Assembly (NCBI RefSeq): GCF_002327105.1
Contig: NZ_CP023406.1
Location: 2,418,001 to 2,482,000 of the forward strand
Direction: 5' to 3'
Length of the DNA stretch: 64,000 nucleotides
Source of the DNA: Luteimonas chenhongjianii
GTDB taxonomy: Bacteria > Pseudomonadota > Gammaproteobacteria > Xanthomonadales > Xanthomonadaceae
The notes below the pieces were generated by a model. It saw only the letters and a list, made by a program, of their open reading frames with translations. It was not told the DNA's origin and searched no databases. Below are positions 18,568 through 27,457 of this stretch, in pieces. How positions within the stretch are numbered: position 1 is the first letter of the stretch; every line of letters starts with the position of its first letter. The position numbers were made by a program, and so were the translations under genes.

Positions 18568-19494
18568 TCAGCGCGGCGCCACCGGCCCTTGCGGCGCATG
18601 CGGCGCCATCAGCTCGACGATCCAGTCGATAAACACCCGCAGCTTCGCGCTGACGTGCCGGTTCGGCGGAAACGCCACCGACATGGGCATCGGCACGAGC
18701 GTCCAGTCCTCGAACAGCGGCACCAGCGCGCCGCTGTCCACGTGCGGGCTGGCCATGTAATCGGGCAGCCACAACACACCCAGGCCGGCGAGGCCGGCGG
18801 CCAGATAGGCGTTGCCGTCATCCACGGCCACCACATATCGCCCGTGCACGTCGACCGCCTCCGCGCCACGCCGCATCGCGAACGACAAGGGCCTGCCCGT
18901 GCGCTCCCACAGGAAGCCGACGATGCGGTGCTGCGAGTCTTCGAGTTCGCGCGGATGCGCCGGCGTGCCCATGCGTTGCAGGTATGACGGCGCCGCATGC
19001 ACGCGCAGCTGCAGATCGCCGACGTGCCGGGCGACCAGCGACTGGTCGGTAATCGTGCCGCCGCGCACCACGCAGTCGACGTTCTCGCCAAGCAGATCGA
19101 TGCGCCGGTCGCTGACGCCCAGATCGAGCTGGATCTCGGGATAACGCGCGTGGAAGTCCGGCAGTGCCGGCACCAGGATCAACCTCGCGAAGGGGCTGGG
19201 CACATCCACCCGCAGGCGGCCACGCGGCGCGCGCGCCGCGCTCGACAGGCTGGTCTCGGCATCATCGAGGTCGGCCAGCAGGCGCACGACGCGCTCGTAG
19301 TACACCGCGCCATCGGCCGTCACCGCCACCCGGCGCGTCGTGCGGTTGAGCAGCCTGACCCGCAGCCGCGCCTCGAGCTGCTGTACCAGCTGGGTCACCG
19401 TGGCGCGGCTGATGTGCAGCGTTTCGGCCGCCTTGGTGAAGCTGCCCGCCTCCACCACCCGGGCGAACGCCTGCATCGCGTCGAAACGGTCCAT
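18568..19494 (-). CDS. LysR-family transcriptional regulator
   Basis: A 308-aa protein with the N-terminal winged helix (MQAFARVVEAGSFTKAAETL, then LNRTTRRV) and a C-terminal LysR substrate-binding domain of the CrgA/DmlR subgroup (RLRVDVPSPFARLIL, ENVDCVVRGG). Start MDRFDAMQAF is the family-typical one. It is divergent from the RidA-like gene with a 136-bp spacer containing an inverted repeat, so it probably controls itself and ridA. Confidence 0.9.
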   Translation of the reverse strand: MDRFDAMQAFARVVEAGSFTKAAETLHISRATVTQLVQQLEARLRVRLLNRTTRRVAVTADGAVYYERVVRLLADLDDAETSLSSAARAPRGRLRVDVPSPFARLILVPALPDFHARYPEIQLDLGVSDRRIDLLGENVDCVVRGGTITDQSLVARHVGDLQLRVHAAPSYLQRMGTPAHPRELEDSQHRIVGFLWERTGRPLSFAMRRGAEAVDVHGRYVVAVDDGNAYLAAGLAGLGVLWLPDYMASPHVDSGALVPLFEDWTLVPMPMSVAFPPNRHVSAKLRVFIDWIVELMAPHAPQGPVAPR

Positions 19495-19515
19495 TCGGGG
19501 TCCAGCTGCGGGGAT

Positions 19516-19534
19516 TGTTCGCATTCTACGAACA
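19516..19534. promoter_or_regulatory. LysR-type inverted repeat
   Basis: TGTTCG-N7-CGAACA, a perfect 6-bp dyad with the T-N11-A geometry typical of LysR-family recognition sites. It lies 22 bases upstream of the LysR gene start and within the divergent spacer. Confidence 0.6.
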
Positions 19535-19630
19535 GTGCAGGACGGACCTCCATGTTTATCGCCGGCGCGGGGCGCAACAGACTGGATCGATCGCAGACAC
19601 ACGGGCCGCACCGGCCCCGAGGAGATATCC

Positions 19631-20035
19631 ATGGCAACACGTGACGTCGTTTTCCCCGCTGACCGCCATGCGCTGTACGAGCGCCACCGTTATTCGCCGG
19701 CCGTCCGCGTGGACGGATTCCTGTTCGTCTCGGGGCAGGTCGGCAGCCGCGAAGATGGTTCGCCCGAACCGGAGTTCGAACTGCAGGTACGCCGCGCGTT
19801 CGAAAACCTCAACGCCGTGCTGGCGGCGGCCGGTTGCACCTTCGACGACGTGGTCGACGTGACCGTCTTCATGATCGATCCGGCCAGCCGCTTCGAACGC
19901 GCCTGGGCGATCGTCCCCGAGTACTGGGGCGCGGCGCCGTTTCCGACCGCGACCGTCGTCGGCGTGACCTGGCTCGCGGGCTTCGACTTCGAGATCAAGG
20001 TGGTGGCGAAGCTGCCGGAGGCTGCTGCCAGCTGA
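19631..20035 (+). CDS. RidA/YjgF-family protein
   Basis: A 134-aa small barrel protein that in the archetype deaminates reactive enamines/imines. Motifs: GFLFVSGQVGS, NLNAVLAAAGCTFDDVVDVTVFM, and a C-terminal FDFEIKVVAKLP. The RidA catalytic arginine normally placed in the R-(A/V)-x-V region is not present in the usual form (TATVVGVTWLA), so this may be a non-archetypal Rid subfamily. GGAG precedes the ATG by about seven bases. Confidence 0.85.
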   Translation: MATRDVVFPADRHALYERHRYSPAVRVDGFLFVSGQVGSREDGSPEPEFELQVRRAFENLNAVLAAAGCTFDDVVDVTVFMIDPASRFERAWAIVPEYWGAAPFPTATVVGVTWLAGFDFEIKVVAKLPEAAAS

Positions 20036-20271
20036 GCGCTGGGCGCGGGCGGTTGCTCTCCTCCCCCGCAAGGGAGCCGGAATCGCAGAGCCCCCTCTTG
20101 TCGAAGGCGCCTTGAACGCACCCTTCCCTCCTCGGGGAAGGCGGTTCGCACGGCCCGTATCCTGCGGCGGCAACGCCGCGCCAGTCGCCGCGCCAGGACG
20201 AAGCATGGTGGTGCTGAGCGGATGATCCACTCGATTGGCGTGACACATCGAACTTCCCGCCACGCAAACGG

Positions 20272-20295
20272 CGATGGGCCCCGCAGGGCCCATCG
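20272..20295 (-). terminator. Hairpin after the sorbosone-dehydrogenase-like gene
   Basis: A perfect 10-bp stem, CGATGGGCCC with GGGCCCATCG, and 4-base loop, 23 bases after the gene stop. The downstream T-tract on the minus strand is poor (only GTTTG), so this may be a weak terminator or an RNA-stabilising hairpin. Confidence 0.5.
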
Positions 20296-20317
20296 TCATC
20301 AAGCTTATCTGGCGACC

Positions 20318-21751
20318 TCAGCCGGCTGGCGGAGGGCCGGCCGTTCCCGGCGGGTTCGCAGGCGTTACCGCCGGCTGCGCAGGTGCGGCGCCGGGCTGTG
20401 GCTGAGCAGGCGCTGCCGGCCCACCCTGCGCACCACCCGGCGGGGTGATGCGCCAGATCGTGTTCGACAGATCGTCCGCGACCAGCAGCGCGCCGCGTGG
20501 ATCGACGGCCACGCCGACCGGGCGGCCGCGCGCCTTGCCATCCTCACCGAGGAAGCCGGTCGCGAAGTCGATCGCTTCACCCGAAGGCCTGCCATCGACG
20601 AACGGCACGAACGAGACCTTGTAGCCCACCGGCGGATCACGGTTCCAGCTGCCGTGCTGGCCCACGAACACGCCATTGGCGAACTGCGGCCCCATCGCCG
20701 GCGTCGAGAACGCCAGACCCAGCGCCGCGACGTGCGAACCGAGTGCATAGTCCGGCGTGATCGCACTGGCGACCTTCTCCGGATCCTGCGGGCGCACGCG
20801 TTCGTCGACGTTCTTGCCCCAGTAGCTGTAGGGCCAGCCGTAGAAGCCACCGGGCCGGACGCTGGTCAGGTAGTCGGGCACCAGCTCGCCACCGATCTCG
20901 TCACGTTCGTTGACCACCGTCCACAGCTGGTCCATGCCCGGTTGCATCGCGAGTGCAGTGGGATTGCGCAAGCCGGTAGCGAATACGCGGTGGAAGCCGG
21001 TCTGTGCATCCACCTGCCAGATTTGCGCGCGGTTCTCCTCCACCGGCAGACCGCGCTCGGTGATGTTGCTGTCCGAACCGATGCCGACGTAGAGATACCG
21101 GCCATCGGGGCTGATCGCCAACGACTTGGTCCAGTGGTGATTGATCGCCGAGGGCAGCCTGGTGATCTCCTGCGGCGCACCGTCCGCGGTCACTGCACCA
21201 AGCGCGTAGGGAAAGCGCAGCAGCGCGTCCTGCGTGGCGACGTAGATCGAACCATCGGCGTAGGCCAGCCCGTACGGAGCATCAAGACCATCGGCGAAGA
21301 TCGAGCGGCCCTCATACACACCGTCGCCATCAGCGTCGCGCAGCAGGGTCAGACGGTTGCCGCTTTCGACCTGGGTATTGCCTCGCGCCTTGATCACCCC
21401 GGCGATGACGTCCTTGGGCGTGAGCTTGGGCGCACGGCCGCCGCGCCCCTCTGCGACCAGGATGTCGCCATTGGGCAGGATCAACATCTGGCGGGGAATC
21501 AGCAGGTTGTCTGCGATCGCCTGGATCGTATAGCCCTCCGGCACCTGTGGGCGCTCGTCGCCCCACGCAGCCGGGGGCGAGACCTTGAGCACCGGAAACA
21601 GGCCGCGGTGCGGTTTCGGCAAATCGGGCGACGTACCCACATAGGTCTGGTCCGGCGTGCCGCCACAGGCGGCAAGTGCGAGTGCCAACGCCGGCACCAG
21701 AGCGCGGCTCAGCAGCGCGGTCCTGCGACCGCTGGATTCGAAGCGCTTCAT
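20318..21751 (-). CDS. Sorbosone dehydrogenase/PQQ sugar dehydrogenase-like lipoprotein
   Basis: A 477-aa beta-propeller protein. The signal peptide ends in a perfect lipobox LAAC (C29), so it is probably membrane-anchored on the periplasmic side. Propeller-type repeats include GLAYADGSIYVATQ, SPDGRYLYVGIGS and ATGLRNPTALAMQP, the L-sorbosone dehydrogenase/glucose dehydrogenase pattern in which PQQ may bind. The last 40 residues are Pro/Ala/Gln-rich and likely disordered. The start overlaps the stop of the upstream membrane protein (ATGA). Whether it has enzymatic activity is unknown. Confidence 0.85.
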   Translation of the reverse strand: MKRFESSGRRTALLSRALVPALALALAACGGTPDQTYVGTSPDLPKPHRGLFPVLKVSPPAAWGDERPQVPEGYTIQAIADNLLIPRQMLILPNGDILVAEGRGGRAPKLTPKDVIAGVIKARGNTQVESGNRLTLLRDADGDGVYEGRSIFADGLDAPYGLAYADGSIYVATQDALLRFPYALGAVTADGAPQEITRLPSAINHHWTKSLAISPDGRYLYVGIGSDSNITERGLPVEENRAQIWQVDAQTGFHRVFATGLRNPTALAMQPGMDQLWTVVNERDEIGGELVPDYLTSVRPGGFYGWPYSYWGKNVDERVRPQDPEKVASAITPDYALGSHVAALGLAFSTPAMGPQFANGVFVGQHGSWNRDPPVGYKVSFVPFVDGRPSGEAIDFATGFLGEDGKARGRPVGVAVDPRGALLVADDLSNTIWRITPPGGAQGGPAAPAQPQPGAAPAQPAVTPANPPGTAGPPPAG

Positions 21752-22188
21752 GCGACCACCTCCCGACGGCGCAGCGTGCCGCCAAGCGCGAACCACAGCG
21801 TCGCGACAATCGAGGCCACGCACAGCACCGACCACACCAGCGCCTGCGGCATCTTCTGCCAGGCATCCATCGCATGGACCAGCGAATTGAGGAAGCCCAG
21901 CACGCAGGTCAGCGCGAGCAGGCCGACGTAGATGTAGCGCGCGCGGGTGCGCGCGGTCGGCGTGATCAGGGACACGAGCGCCCAGACCAGCGCCGGCACC
22001 GCAAACACCATCGCGCCGACAAGCAGCCATGAGGCGAAGTTGGTCCACTGGATCTGGTAGGTCTTCGCGTAGGCGATGTCGGCGACCAGGGTGCCGAGAA
22101 ACAGGGGAAATGCGCTGGTGACCAGCAACATGTGCAGCGGGTGCAGCGGCCGGTAGGGCTGCGTCACGACGTCCGGGCGTGTATGCAT
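21748..22188 (-). CDS. DUF2231-like four-helix membrane protein
   Basis: A 146-aa membrane protein with four hydrophobic segments (about residues 20-40, 54-78, 85-103, 116-136). The HPLHMLLV motif near the N terminus is typical of DUF2231 proteins, which may bind heme or pass electrons. The ATGA overlap with the downstream propeller lipoprotein implies they work together, perhaps as a membrane anchor or electron path for the dehydrogenase; that is inference. Confidence 0.8.
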   Translation of the reverse strand: MHTRPDVVTQPYRPLHPLHMLLVTSAFPLFLGTLVADIAYAKTYQIQWTNFASWLLVGAMVFAVPALVWALVSLITPTARTRARYIYVGLLALTCVLGFLNSLVHAMDAWQKMPQALVWSVLCVASIVATLWFALGGTLRRREVVA

Positions 22189-22429
22189 GGTGGTCTCTTC
22201 GACGAAAGGAGCGGCGCGTCAACGAGTGCGCGACCCTGCAGACAGTCGTACATCGGGTCGCAAGAGGCAGTGAATACGGCGGCGCCGGGCCACTCGACGC
22301 GGCGCGAGCCAGACTACCGGGAACCATCGCGACCGCTCCCGTTGGCGTCGGGCGGCGCATCGGTCGCAGCAGCGGCTTCGATCACCTGCGAGGTTCGCCA
22401 AAGAGGATGCGACCCGTCGCTTCCCGGGT

Positions 22430-23470
22430 GCTCATCCTTTGACCACCTGAGCGAACCGAAGCCCCTCTCCCCCGGGAGAGGGGTTGGGGTGAGGGCAACC
22501 GATCGCGACACGCTGTGGCGCCTCCCAGAAGCACTTTTTTTGTGCCCCCTACGTTGCTAGGACCGGAGCCCGATGCTTGAGCGCGAGGCCGCTACGGCAG
22601 GCCCATGCACGACAGTTCTTTGCATCGGTCAAGCCGGATGGCCCCGTGCCCCTCCCGGGTACACATCCTCTCTGCCCTGCGCGAGCCGAAGCCCCTCTCC
22701 CCAAGGAGAGGGGTTGGGGTGAGGGCAACCGATCGCGACACGCCGTGGCGCCGCTCGGGAACACCTTTTTTTTTGCAGCCCCTAAGCTGCGAGGACCACC
22801 GGAGCCCGATGCTTGAGCGCGGGCCAGCTACGGCAAGCCCATGCACGACAGTTCTTTGCATCGGTCAAGCCGGATGGGCCCCGTGCCCCTCCCGGGTACA
22901 CATCCTCTCTGCCCTGCGCGAGCCGAAGCCCCTCTCCCCCCGGGAGAGAGGGGTTGGGGTGAGGGCAAACCGATCGCGACACGCCGTGGCGCCGCTCGGG
23001 AACACCTTTTTTGCAGCCCCTAAGTTGCGAGGACCATTGGAGCCCGATGCTTGAGCGCGGGGCCGCTACGGCAAGCCCATGCACGACAGTTCTTTGCATC
23101 GGTCAAGCCGGATGGGCCCCGTGCCCCTCACGGGTACACATCCTCTCTGCCCTGAGCGAACCAAGGCCCCTCTCCCCCCGGGAGAGGGGTTGGGGTGAGG
23201 GCAGACCGATCGCGACACGCCGTGGCGCCTCTCGGAAACACTGTTTTTGTGCCTCGATGTTGCTAGGACCCGAGCCCGATGCCTGAGCGCGAGCCAGCTA
23301 CGGCAGACCCTTGCAAGACAGTTCTTTGCATCGGTCAAGCCGGATGTCCGCGTGCCTTCCCGGGTGCCCATCCTTTCGCCCCTGAGCGAACCAAGGCCCC
23401 TCTCCCGCCGGGAGAGGGGTTGGGGTGAGGGCAACCGATCGCGACACGCTGTGGCGCGTCTCAGAAAACC
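22430..23470. repeat. Tandem array of ~235-bp units, each with a strong hairpin
   Basis: Five copies of a hairpin (about CCCCTCTCC...GGAGAGGGG followed by TTGGGGTGAGGG) start at 22461, 22691, 22928, 23166 and 23396, periods 230, 237, 238 and 230. The four intervals between them share a conserved sequence: GCGATCGCGACACGC, a T-run of 5-9, GAGCCCGATGC(T/C)TGAGCGCG, then a stretch near 22604, 22840, 23079 and 23310 containing ACAGTTCTTTGCATCGGTC. All reading frames are open only because of base composition; translations such as ALTPTPLPGERG are a known spurious signature of this repeat. No protein is supported. Confidence 0.85.
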
Positions 23471-23589
23471 CCGCTCTCGGGGCGTCAGCTCGCGGGGGCC
23501 ACCGCGTCCGATGCGTGTGTGCAGTTACCAATGCGGTCGCGCCCTTGTCATCCGCGGGCTTGTTCGACACGTGTGGACTTGGATGACAA

Positions 23590-23790
23590 GTTGCGCGAGA
23601 AGCTGCCCTCACCCCAACCCCTCTCCCAGAGGGAGAGGGGCTCAGTAGCTGCGCGAGGGCTGCCTTCACCTGCCCCCTCTCCCGGGGGAGAGGAACTCAG
23701 TGCAGCTGCGCGGGGGAAGCTGCCCTCATCCCAACCCCTCTCCCAGAGGGAGAGGGGCTTAGTGCAACTGCGCGAGAAGCTGCCCTTCCC
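23590..23790. repeat. Second hairpin array, opposite orientation, ~60-bp unit
   Basis: Three and a half copies of a unit of about 60 bases (AGCTGCCCTCACCCC..., then the inverted hairpin CTCTCCCAGAGGGAGAG) begin near 23600, 23657, 23717 and 23777. The hairpin is the reverse complement of that in the array at 22.4-23.5 kb, so the two arrays point towards each other. The 70 bases before the SDR stop codon lie inside the last partial unit. Confidence 0.8.
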
Positions 23791-23847
23791 CTCGCTCTTC
23801 CGGGCACAGGGCTCGGTGCAATGCGCCTCCCGACGTCGATTCTGGAT

Positions 23848-24603
23848 TCAGATCGCCTGACCGCCCGAGACTTCGATGCGTTGGGCGTTGACCCAGCGGT
23901 TCGCGTCGGTCAGCAGCGCGGCGATCATCGGGCCGATGTCATCCGTCACGCCCACACGCCCGAGGGCGGTGATGCCTGCGAGCTGGGCGTTGATCTGCGC
24001 GTTGTCGCGAACCGCGCCGCCACCAAAGTCGGTTGCGATCGCACCCGGGGCGACGGTGTTGACTGCGATGCCGCGCGGGCCGAATTCCTTGGCCATGTAC
24101 AGACTCAAGGTCTCGACCGCCGCCTTGGCCGCCGCGTATGCCGCGTAGCCGGGATAGGCGAACCGGGTGAGGCCGGTGGAGATATTGACGATGCGGCCGC
24201 CGTCGCGGATCACCGGCAGCAGCGCCTGTGTCAGGAAGAACACGCCCTTGAAATGCACGTCCACCAGACGGTCGAACTGGGCGACGGTGGTCTCGGCGAT
24301 CGGCGCGGTATCGCCGTGGCCGGCATTGTTGACGAGGTGGTCGAAGTCGTCGCGCTGCCAGCGCGTGCGCAGGGCCGCGCGCAGGCGTTGGACGAAACCG
24401 GGGAACGCATCGACTTCGCCGGTGTCGAGCTGCAGGGCAACGGCGTCGCGTCCAAGCGCTTCGATGGCGGCGACGGTCGCCTGCGCCTCGTCGGCATTGT
24501 TGCGGAAGGTGAGCACCACGTCGCCGCCAGTGCGGGCGATCGCGAGTGCGGTGTTGCGACCGAGGCCGCGACTGGCGCCGGTGATGAGGGTGATCCGGGA
24601 CAT
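23848..24603 (-). CDS. Short-chain dehydrogenase/reductase
   Basis: A 251-aa classical SDR. NAD(P)-binding TGASRGLG (8-15), NNAG around residue 92, catalytic S in NISTG and YxxxK in AAYAAAKAAVE; the C-terminal SGGQAI is typical. AAGGAG precedes the ATG. It is divergent from an AraC-family regulator 139 bases away that probably controls it. Substrate unknown. Confidence 0.9.
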   Translation of the reverse strand: MSRITLITGASRGLGRNTALAIARTGGDVVLTFRNNADEAQATVAAIEALGRDAVALQLDTGEVDAFPGFVQRLRAALRTRWQRDDFDHLVNNAGHGDTAPIAETTVAQFDRLVDVHFKGVFFLTQALLPVIRDGGRIVNISTGLTRFAYPGYAAYAAAKAAVETLSLYMAKEFGPRGIAVNTVAPGAIATDFGGGAVRDNAQINAQLAGITALGRVGVTDDIGPMIAALLTDANRWVNAQRIEVSGGQAI

Positions 24604-24742
24604 GGGTGGCTCCTTGGGGGTGATCGGCTTGCCACGCAGTCTGGGCGGCGCCTGCGCGAACGGGTTGCCGGAAGCTGCGCCGGTCTTGCCGATTCCTGTC
24701 GTCGGACACCCGGGCCTGACCGGCCGGCGCTACGATCGCCGC

Positions 24743-25633
24743 ATGTCCGCATTGCACGAAGCTGTCCGCCGCCACGCCGACGCCCATGCCGGTGCGAACG
24801 GCGTTGCGCCCTCGCCCATTGCCGGGCTGCTTGCCGTGCGCGCGCTTGCGCCGAGCGAACTCATGCACGACGTGCAGCGCCCGCTGGCCTGCCTGGTACT
24901 GGAAGGCGCCAAGCGGGTCACCTTTGGCACGGGCGCGTTCGATTTCTCGGCCGGCCACTCCCTCCTCGTCACCGCCGACGTGCCCACGGTCAGCCAGATC
25001 ACCCGCGCCAGTGCGGCTGCGCCCTATTGCTCCCTGGTGCTGGAGCTCGATCCGGCGGTGATCGCCGACCTGGTCGCCCAGATGGACCCACCGCCGGACG
25101 AGGACACCGCGCCGGTGCGCGTGCTGCCGACCGAGCCGGAGGTCGCCGATGCCGCGCTGCGCCTGGTGCAGCTGCTGGAGCAGCCGCAGGCGCGGCCGGT
25201 GCTGCAGGCCCAGCGGATCCGCGAGCTGCACTACTGGTTGCTTGCCGGCCGACACGGCCATGCGATCCGCCGCCTCGGCCGGCCCGATGGCCATGTGCAC
25301 CGCATCGCACGCGCGGTGAAACGGCTGCGCCGCGATTTCGCCCGGACCCTGCCGGTCGATGCACTCGCCCTCGAGGCTGGGATGAGTGCCTCCGCCTTCC
25401 ACCGCCACTTCAAGGCGGTCACCTCGCTGTCGCCGCGGCAGTTCCAGAAGCACCTGCGCCTGATCGAAGCGCGCCGGCTGATGCAGTCGCAGGGCCTGCC
25501 AGCCGGCAGCGCGGCGTACGCGGTGGGCTACGAGAGCGTGCCGCAGTTCACCCGCGAGTACGGGCGCATGTTCGGCCGCACGCCGGCGGCCGATGCCCGC
25601 GCAACTGCTCCGCAGCGCACGGCGCGCGCCTGA
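24743..25633 (+). CDS. AraC-family transcriptional regulator
   Basis: A 296-aa regulator with an N-terminal AraC_N/cupin sensor (LACLVLEGAKRVTFG, SLLVTADVPTVSQITRAS) and two C-terminal helix-turn-helix motifs (LALEAGMSASAFHRHFKAVT and SAAYAVGYESVPQFTREYGRMFG). Divergent to the SDR gene; regulators of this subgroup usually activate a neighbouring oxidoreductase. Confidence 0.9.
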   Translation: MSALHEAVRRHADAHAGANGVAPSPIAGLLAVRALAPSELMHDVQRPLACLVLEGAKRVTFGTGAFDFSAGHSLLVTADVPTVSQITRASAAAPYCSLVLELDPAVIADLVAQMDPPPDEDTAPVRVLPTEPEVADAALRLVQLLEQPQARPVLQAQRIRELHYWLLAGRHGHAIRRLGRPDGHVHRIARAVKRLRRDFARTLPVDALALEAGMSASAFHRHFKAVTSLSPRQFQKHLRLIEARRLMQSQGLPAGSAAYAVGYESVPQFTREYGRMFGRTPAADARATAPQRTARA

Positions 25634-25723
25634 CGCCGGAGCAAGCCGCGCCCGCCGGCATGGCCGCGCGCTTCACCGCGGCCTGGGTATAGCTTGCGGA
25701 CACCCAGTAACGGATGCCGCTAC

Positions 25724-26533
25724 ATGGCCGACGCTTCGCCCGCGATGGAAACGCCCGACGGGATCGCCAGCGCGATCTCCGACACCTGCACCGAGAAGGC
25801 CACGCTGGGCACCGGCAACATGATCGGCCTGGGCGTGCTGGCCGGTGCCTATATCGGCTTCGGCAGTCTGATCGCCGCCCTGCTCGGCGCCGGCGCCGCC
25901 GACCTGCCGTATGGGCTGGCGCAGATCGCGGCCGGCATCGGTTTTTCGCTGGGATTGATCCTGGTGATCCTCGCCGGCGCCGAACTCTTCACCGGCAATA
26001 CGCTGATGACCCTGCCGCTGGCGCGCGGGCGCATCGGCATCGGCCAGCTGGCCCGGGCGTGGTGCGTGGTGTGGATCGCGAACTTCATCGGCGCGCTGTC
26101 GCTGGTGGCACTCGCGCTGGCCGCGGGCGTGCATCTTGCCGGCGATGGCGCCGTCGCCACCTCGGCCATCGACATCGCCGCCGGGAAGGCCGCGAAACCT
26201 GCGCTGGGCATCCTCGCCAGCGGCATCCTCGCCAACGTGCTGGTGTGCCTGGCGGTGTGGATGGCGGCGGGCGCGAAGTCGGCGGTCGACAAGGTGGCGG
26301 TGATCGTGCCGCCGGTTGCCGCATTCGTCGCATTGGGCCTCGAGCATTCGATCGCCAACATGTCACTGCTGCCGCTGGGCCTGCTGGCACAGATGACGAC
26401 CGGCGCGGCGCTGCCGGCCGGACTGTCGTGGGGCGCCGCCGGCATCAACCTGCTGTGGTCGACGCTGGGCAACATCATCGGCGGCGGCGCGCTCGGCCTC
26501 GTCTACTGGGCGGTGTACCTGCGCGGCAAATAA
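25724..26533 (+). CDS. Formate/nitrite transporter family channel
   Basis: A 269-aa membrane protein with six hydrophobic segments. Signature strings: GAYIGFGSL, AGAELFTGNTLM, GILANVLVCLAVWMA and EHSIANMSLLPLGLL, the conserved FNT motifs that form the hydrophobic pore with its central histidine. Conducts small monovalent anions (formate, nitrite, hydrosulfide or lactate); the exact anion is not decided by sequence here. Single gene, 90 bases after the AraC gene. Confidence 0.9.
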   Translation: MADASPAMETPDGIASAISDTCTEKATLGTGNMIGLGVLAGAYIGFGSLIAALLGAGAADLPYGLAQIAAGIGFSLGLILVILAGAELFTGNTLMTLPLARGRIGIGQLARAWCVVWIANFIGALSLVALALAAGVHLAGDGAVATSAIDIAAGKAAKPALGILASGILANVLVCLAVWMAAGAKSAVDKVAVIVPPVAAFVALGLEHSIANMSLLPLGLLAQMTTGAALPAGLSWGAAGINLLWSTLGNIIGGGALGLVYWAVYLRGK

Positions 26534-26614
26534 GCGCGGCCACGGGCGCCGGCGCTGGCGCGCCTTGCCGCATGCACGCCGCGGTCGGCCGCCGTGACCG
26601 GTCCGCATTCGCCC

Positions 26615-26743
26615 TCAGGCGCCGCTCGTATCGTCTCCCGCGTCGCGCGCACCGGCGAGCTGCTCGATCCGCCGCCGCGATTCGCTGCTCGAGGCCGTGC
26701 GCCGCGCCACTTCGGCGATCACGTCGCGCTTGGCATCGAGCAT
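26615..26743 (-). pseudogene. C-terminal fragment of an unknown gene
   Basis: A 42-aa frame, MLDAKRDVIAEVARRTASSS and a further 22 residues, closing in TGA, with strongly GC-biased third codon positions, whereas the opposite strand over the same bases has poor codon bias. It abuts, head-to-head, the truncated TetR C-terminal domain. It looks like the last part of a gene that lost its 5' end. Confidence 0.4.
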
Positions 26744-26770
26744 CCGCTGCCGCGCGGGCGCCCGAGCGCC

Positions 26771-27241
26771 CCCAGCAAGGACGAGCTGTTCGCCGAGATC
26801 CTGCGGCAGTTGCTCGCGCGCAGCATGGATGGCCTCGACCTCGCCTATCGCCCCGACCAGCCGCTGCGCCCGCAATTGCTGGAACTGGTGCAGCAGAAGC
26901 TCGCCCTGCTGCGCGACCCGCACTTCATCGACCTGGCCCGCGTGGCCATCGCCGCCGCCATCCACTCACCCGAGCGCGCACACGACATGGTGGCGCGCAT
27001 GGGCGAGCGCGAAGAAGGCCTCACCACCTGGGTGCGCGCCGCCGCAGCGGATGGCCGGCTCAAGACCGACAACCCGCTGTTCGCCTCCATGCAGCTGCAG
27101 GGCCTGCTGAAGGGCTTCGCGTTCTGGCCGCAGATCACGTTGAGCCAGCCGGCGCTGACGCCCGCGCAGCAGGCGCAGGTGGGAGAAGCGGCCGTGGACA
27201 TGTTCCTGGCGTGTTACGGGCGGCCTGATTCGGACGTTTGA
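26771..27241 (+). pseudogene. TetR-family regulator lacking its DNA-binding domain
   Basis: From PSKDELFAEIL onward (26771) the protein reads as the C-terminal ligand domain of a TetR/AcrR regulator (QLLELVQQKLALL, RVAIAAAIHSPERAH, LLKGFAFWPQ). The preceding helix-turn-helix of about 45 residues that should end in a YxxFxSK(D/E)-type motif is missing. A frame stays open upstream to 26594 but encodes no HTH and has poor codon bias. Probably a deletion product; it could not bind DNA as a normal repressor. Confidence 0.65.
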
Positions 27242-27457
27242 GTTGCGGCTGCGCAAGAAACCACGCGAGCCTGTGACCCCGCTGGGTAAAGAGTCGGTCG
27301 CCGAGGGGCTCAGCCAGGGTGCGTCACCTCAACTCATCCGATACGGATCGAGCTCACGCCGCGGAAGCGCACTTGGCGTGGCCATTCGCGGTCCAGGCCG
27401 CCAAGGTTCCGACGCGCGAAGGCCGCCTGCTGCGGCGCCACGCCAAAACGCGTGCGA

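Noticed and set aside
20036..20170. CT/AG-rich stretch after the RidA gene as another repeat copy
   Set aside because: It lacks the 7-9 bp hairpin and the TTGGGGTGAGGG tail; similarity is compositional.
22430..23470. Could the array be a CRISPR?
   Set aside because: Units are 230-238 bases with nearly identical intervening sequence; CRISPR needs short repeats with unique spacers. No cas genes in the window.
22430..23830. Several 60-150-aa frames on both strands in the repeat arrays
   Set aside because: They repeat with the array period, and contain the spurious ALTPTPLP-type translation of the hairpin repeat. Not genes.
26594..26770. N-terminal extension of the TetR-like frame as a real HTH
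   Set aside because: No helix-turn-helix pattern, poor third-position GC, and the opposite strand is better coding here.
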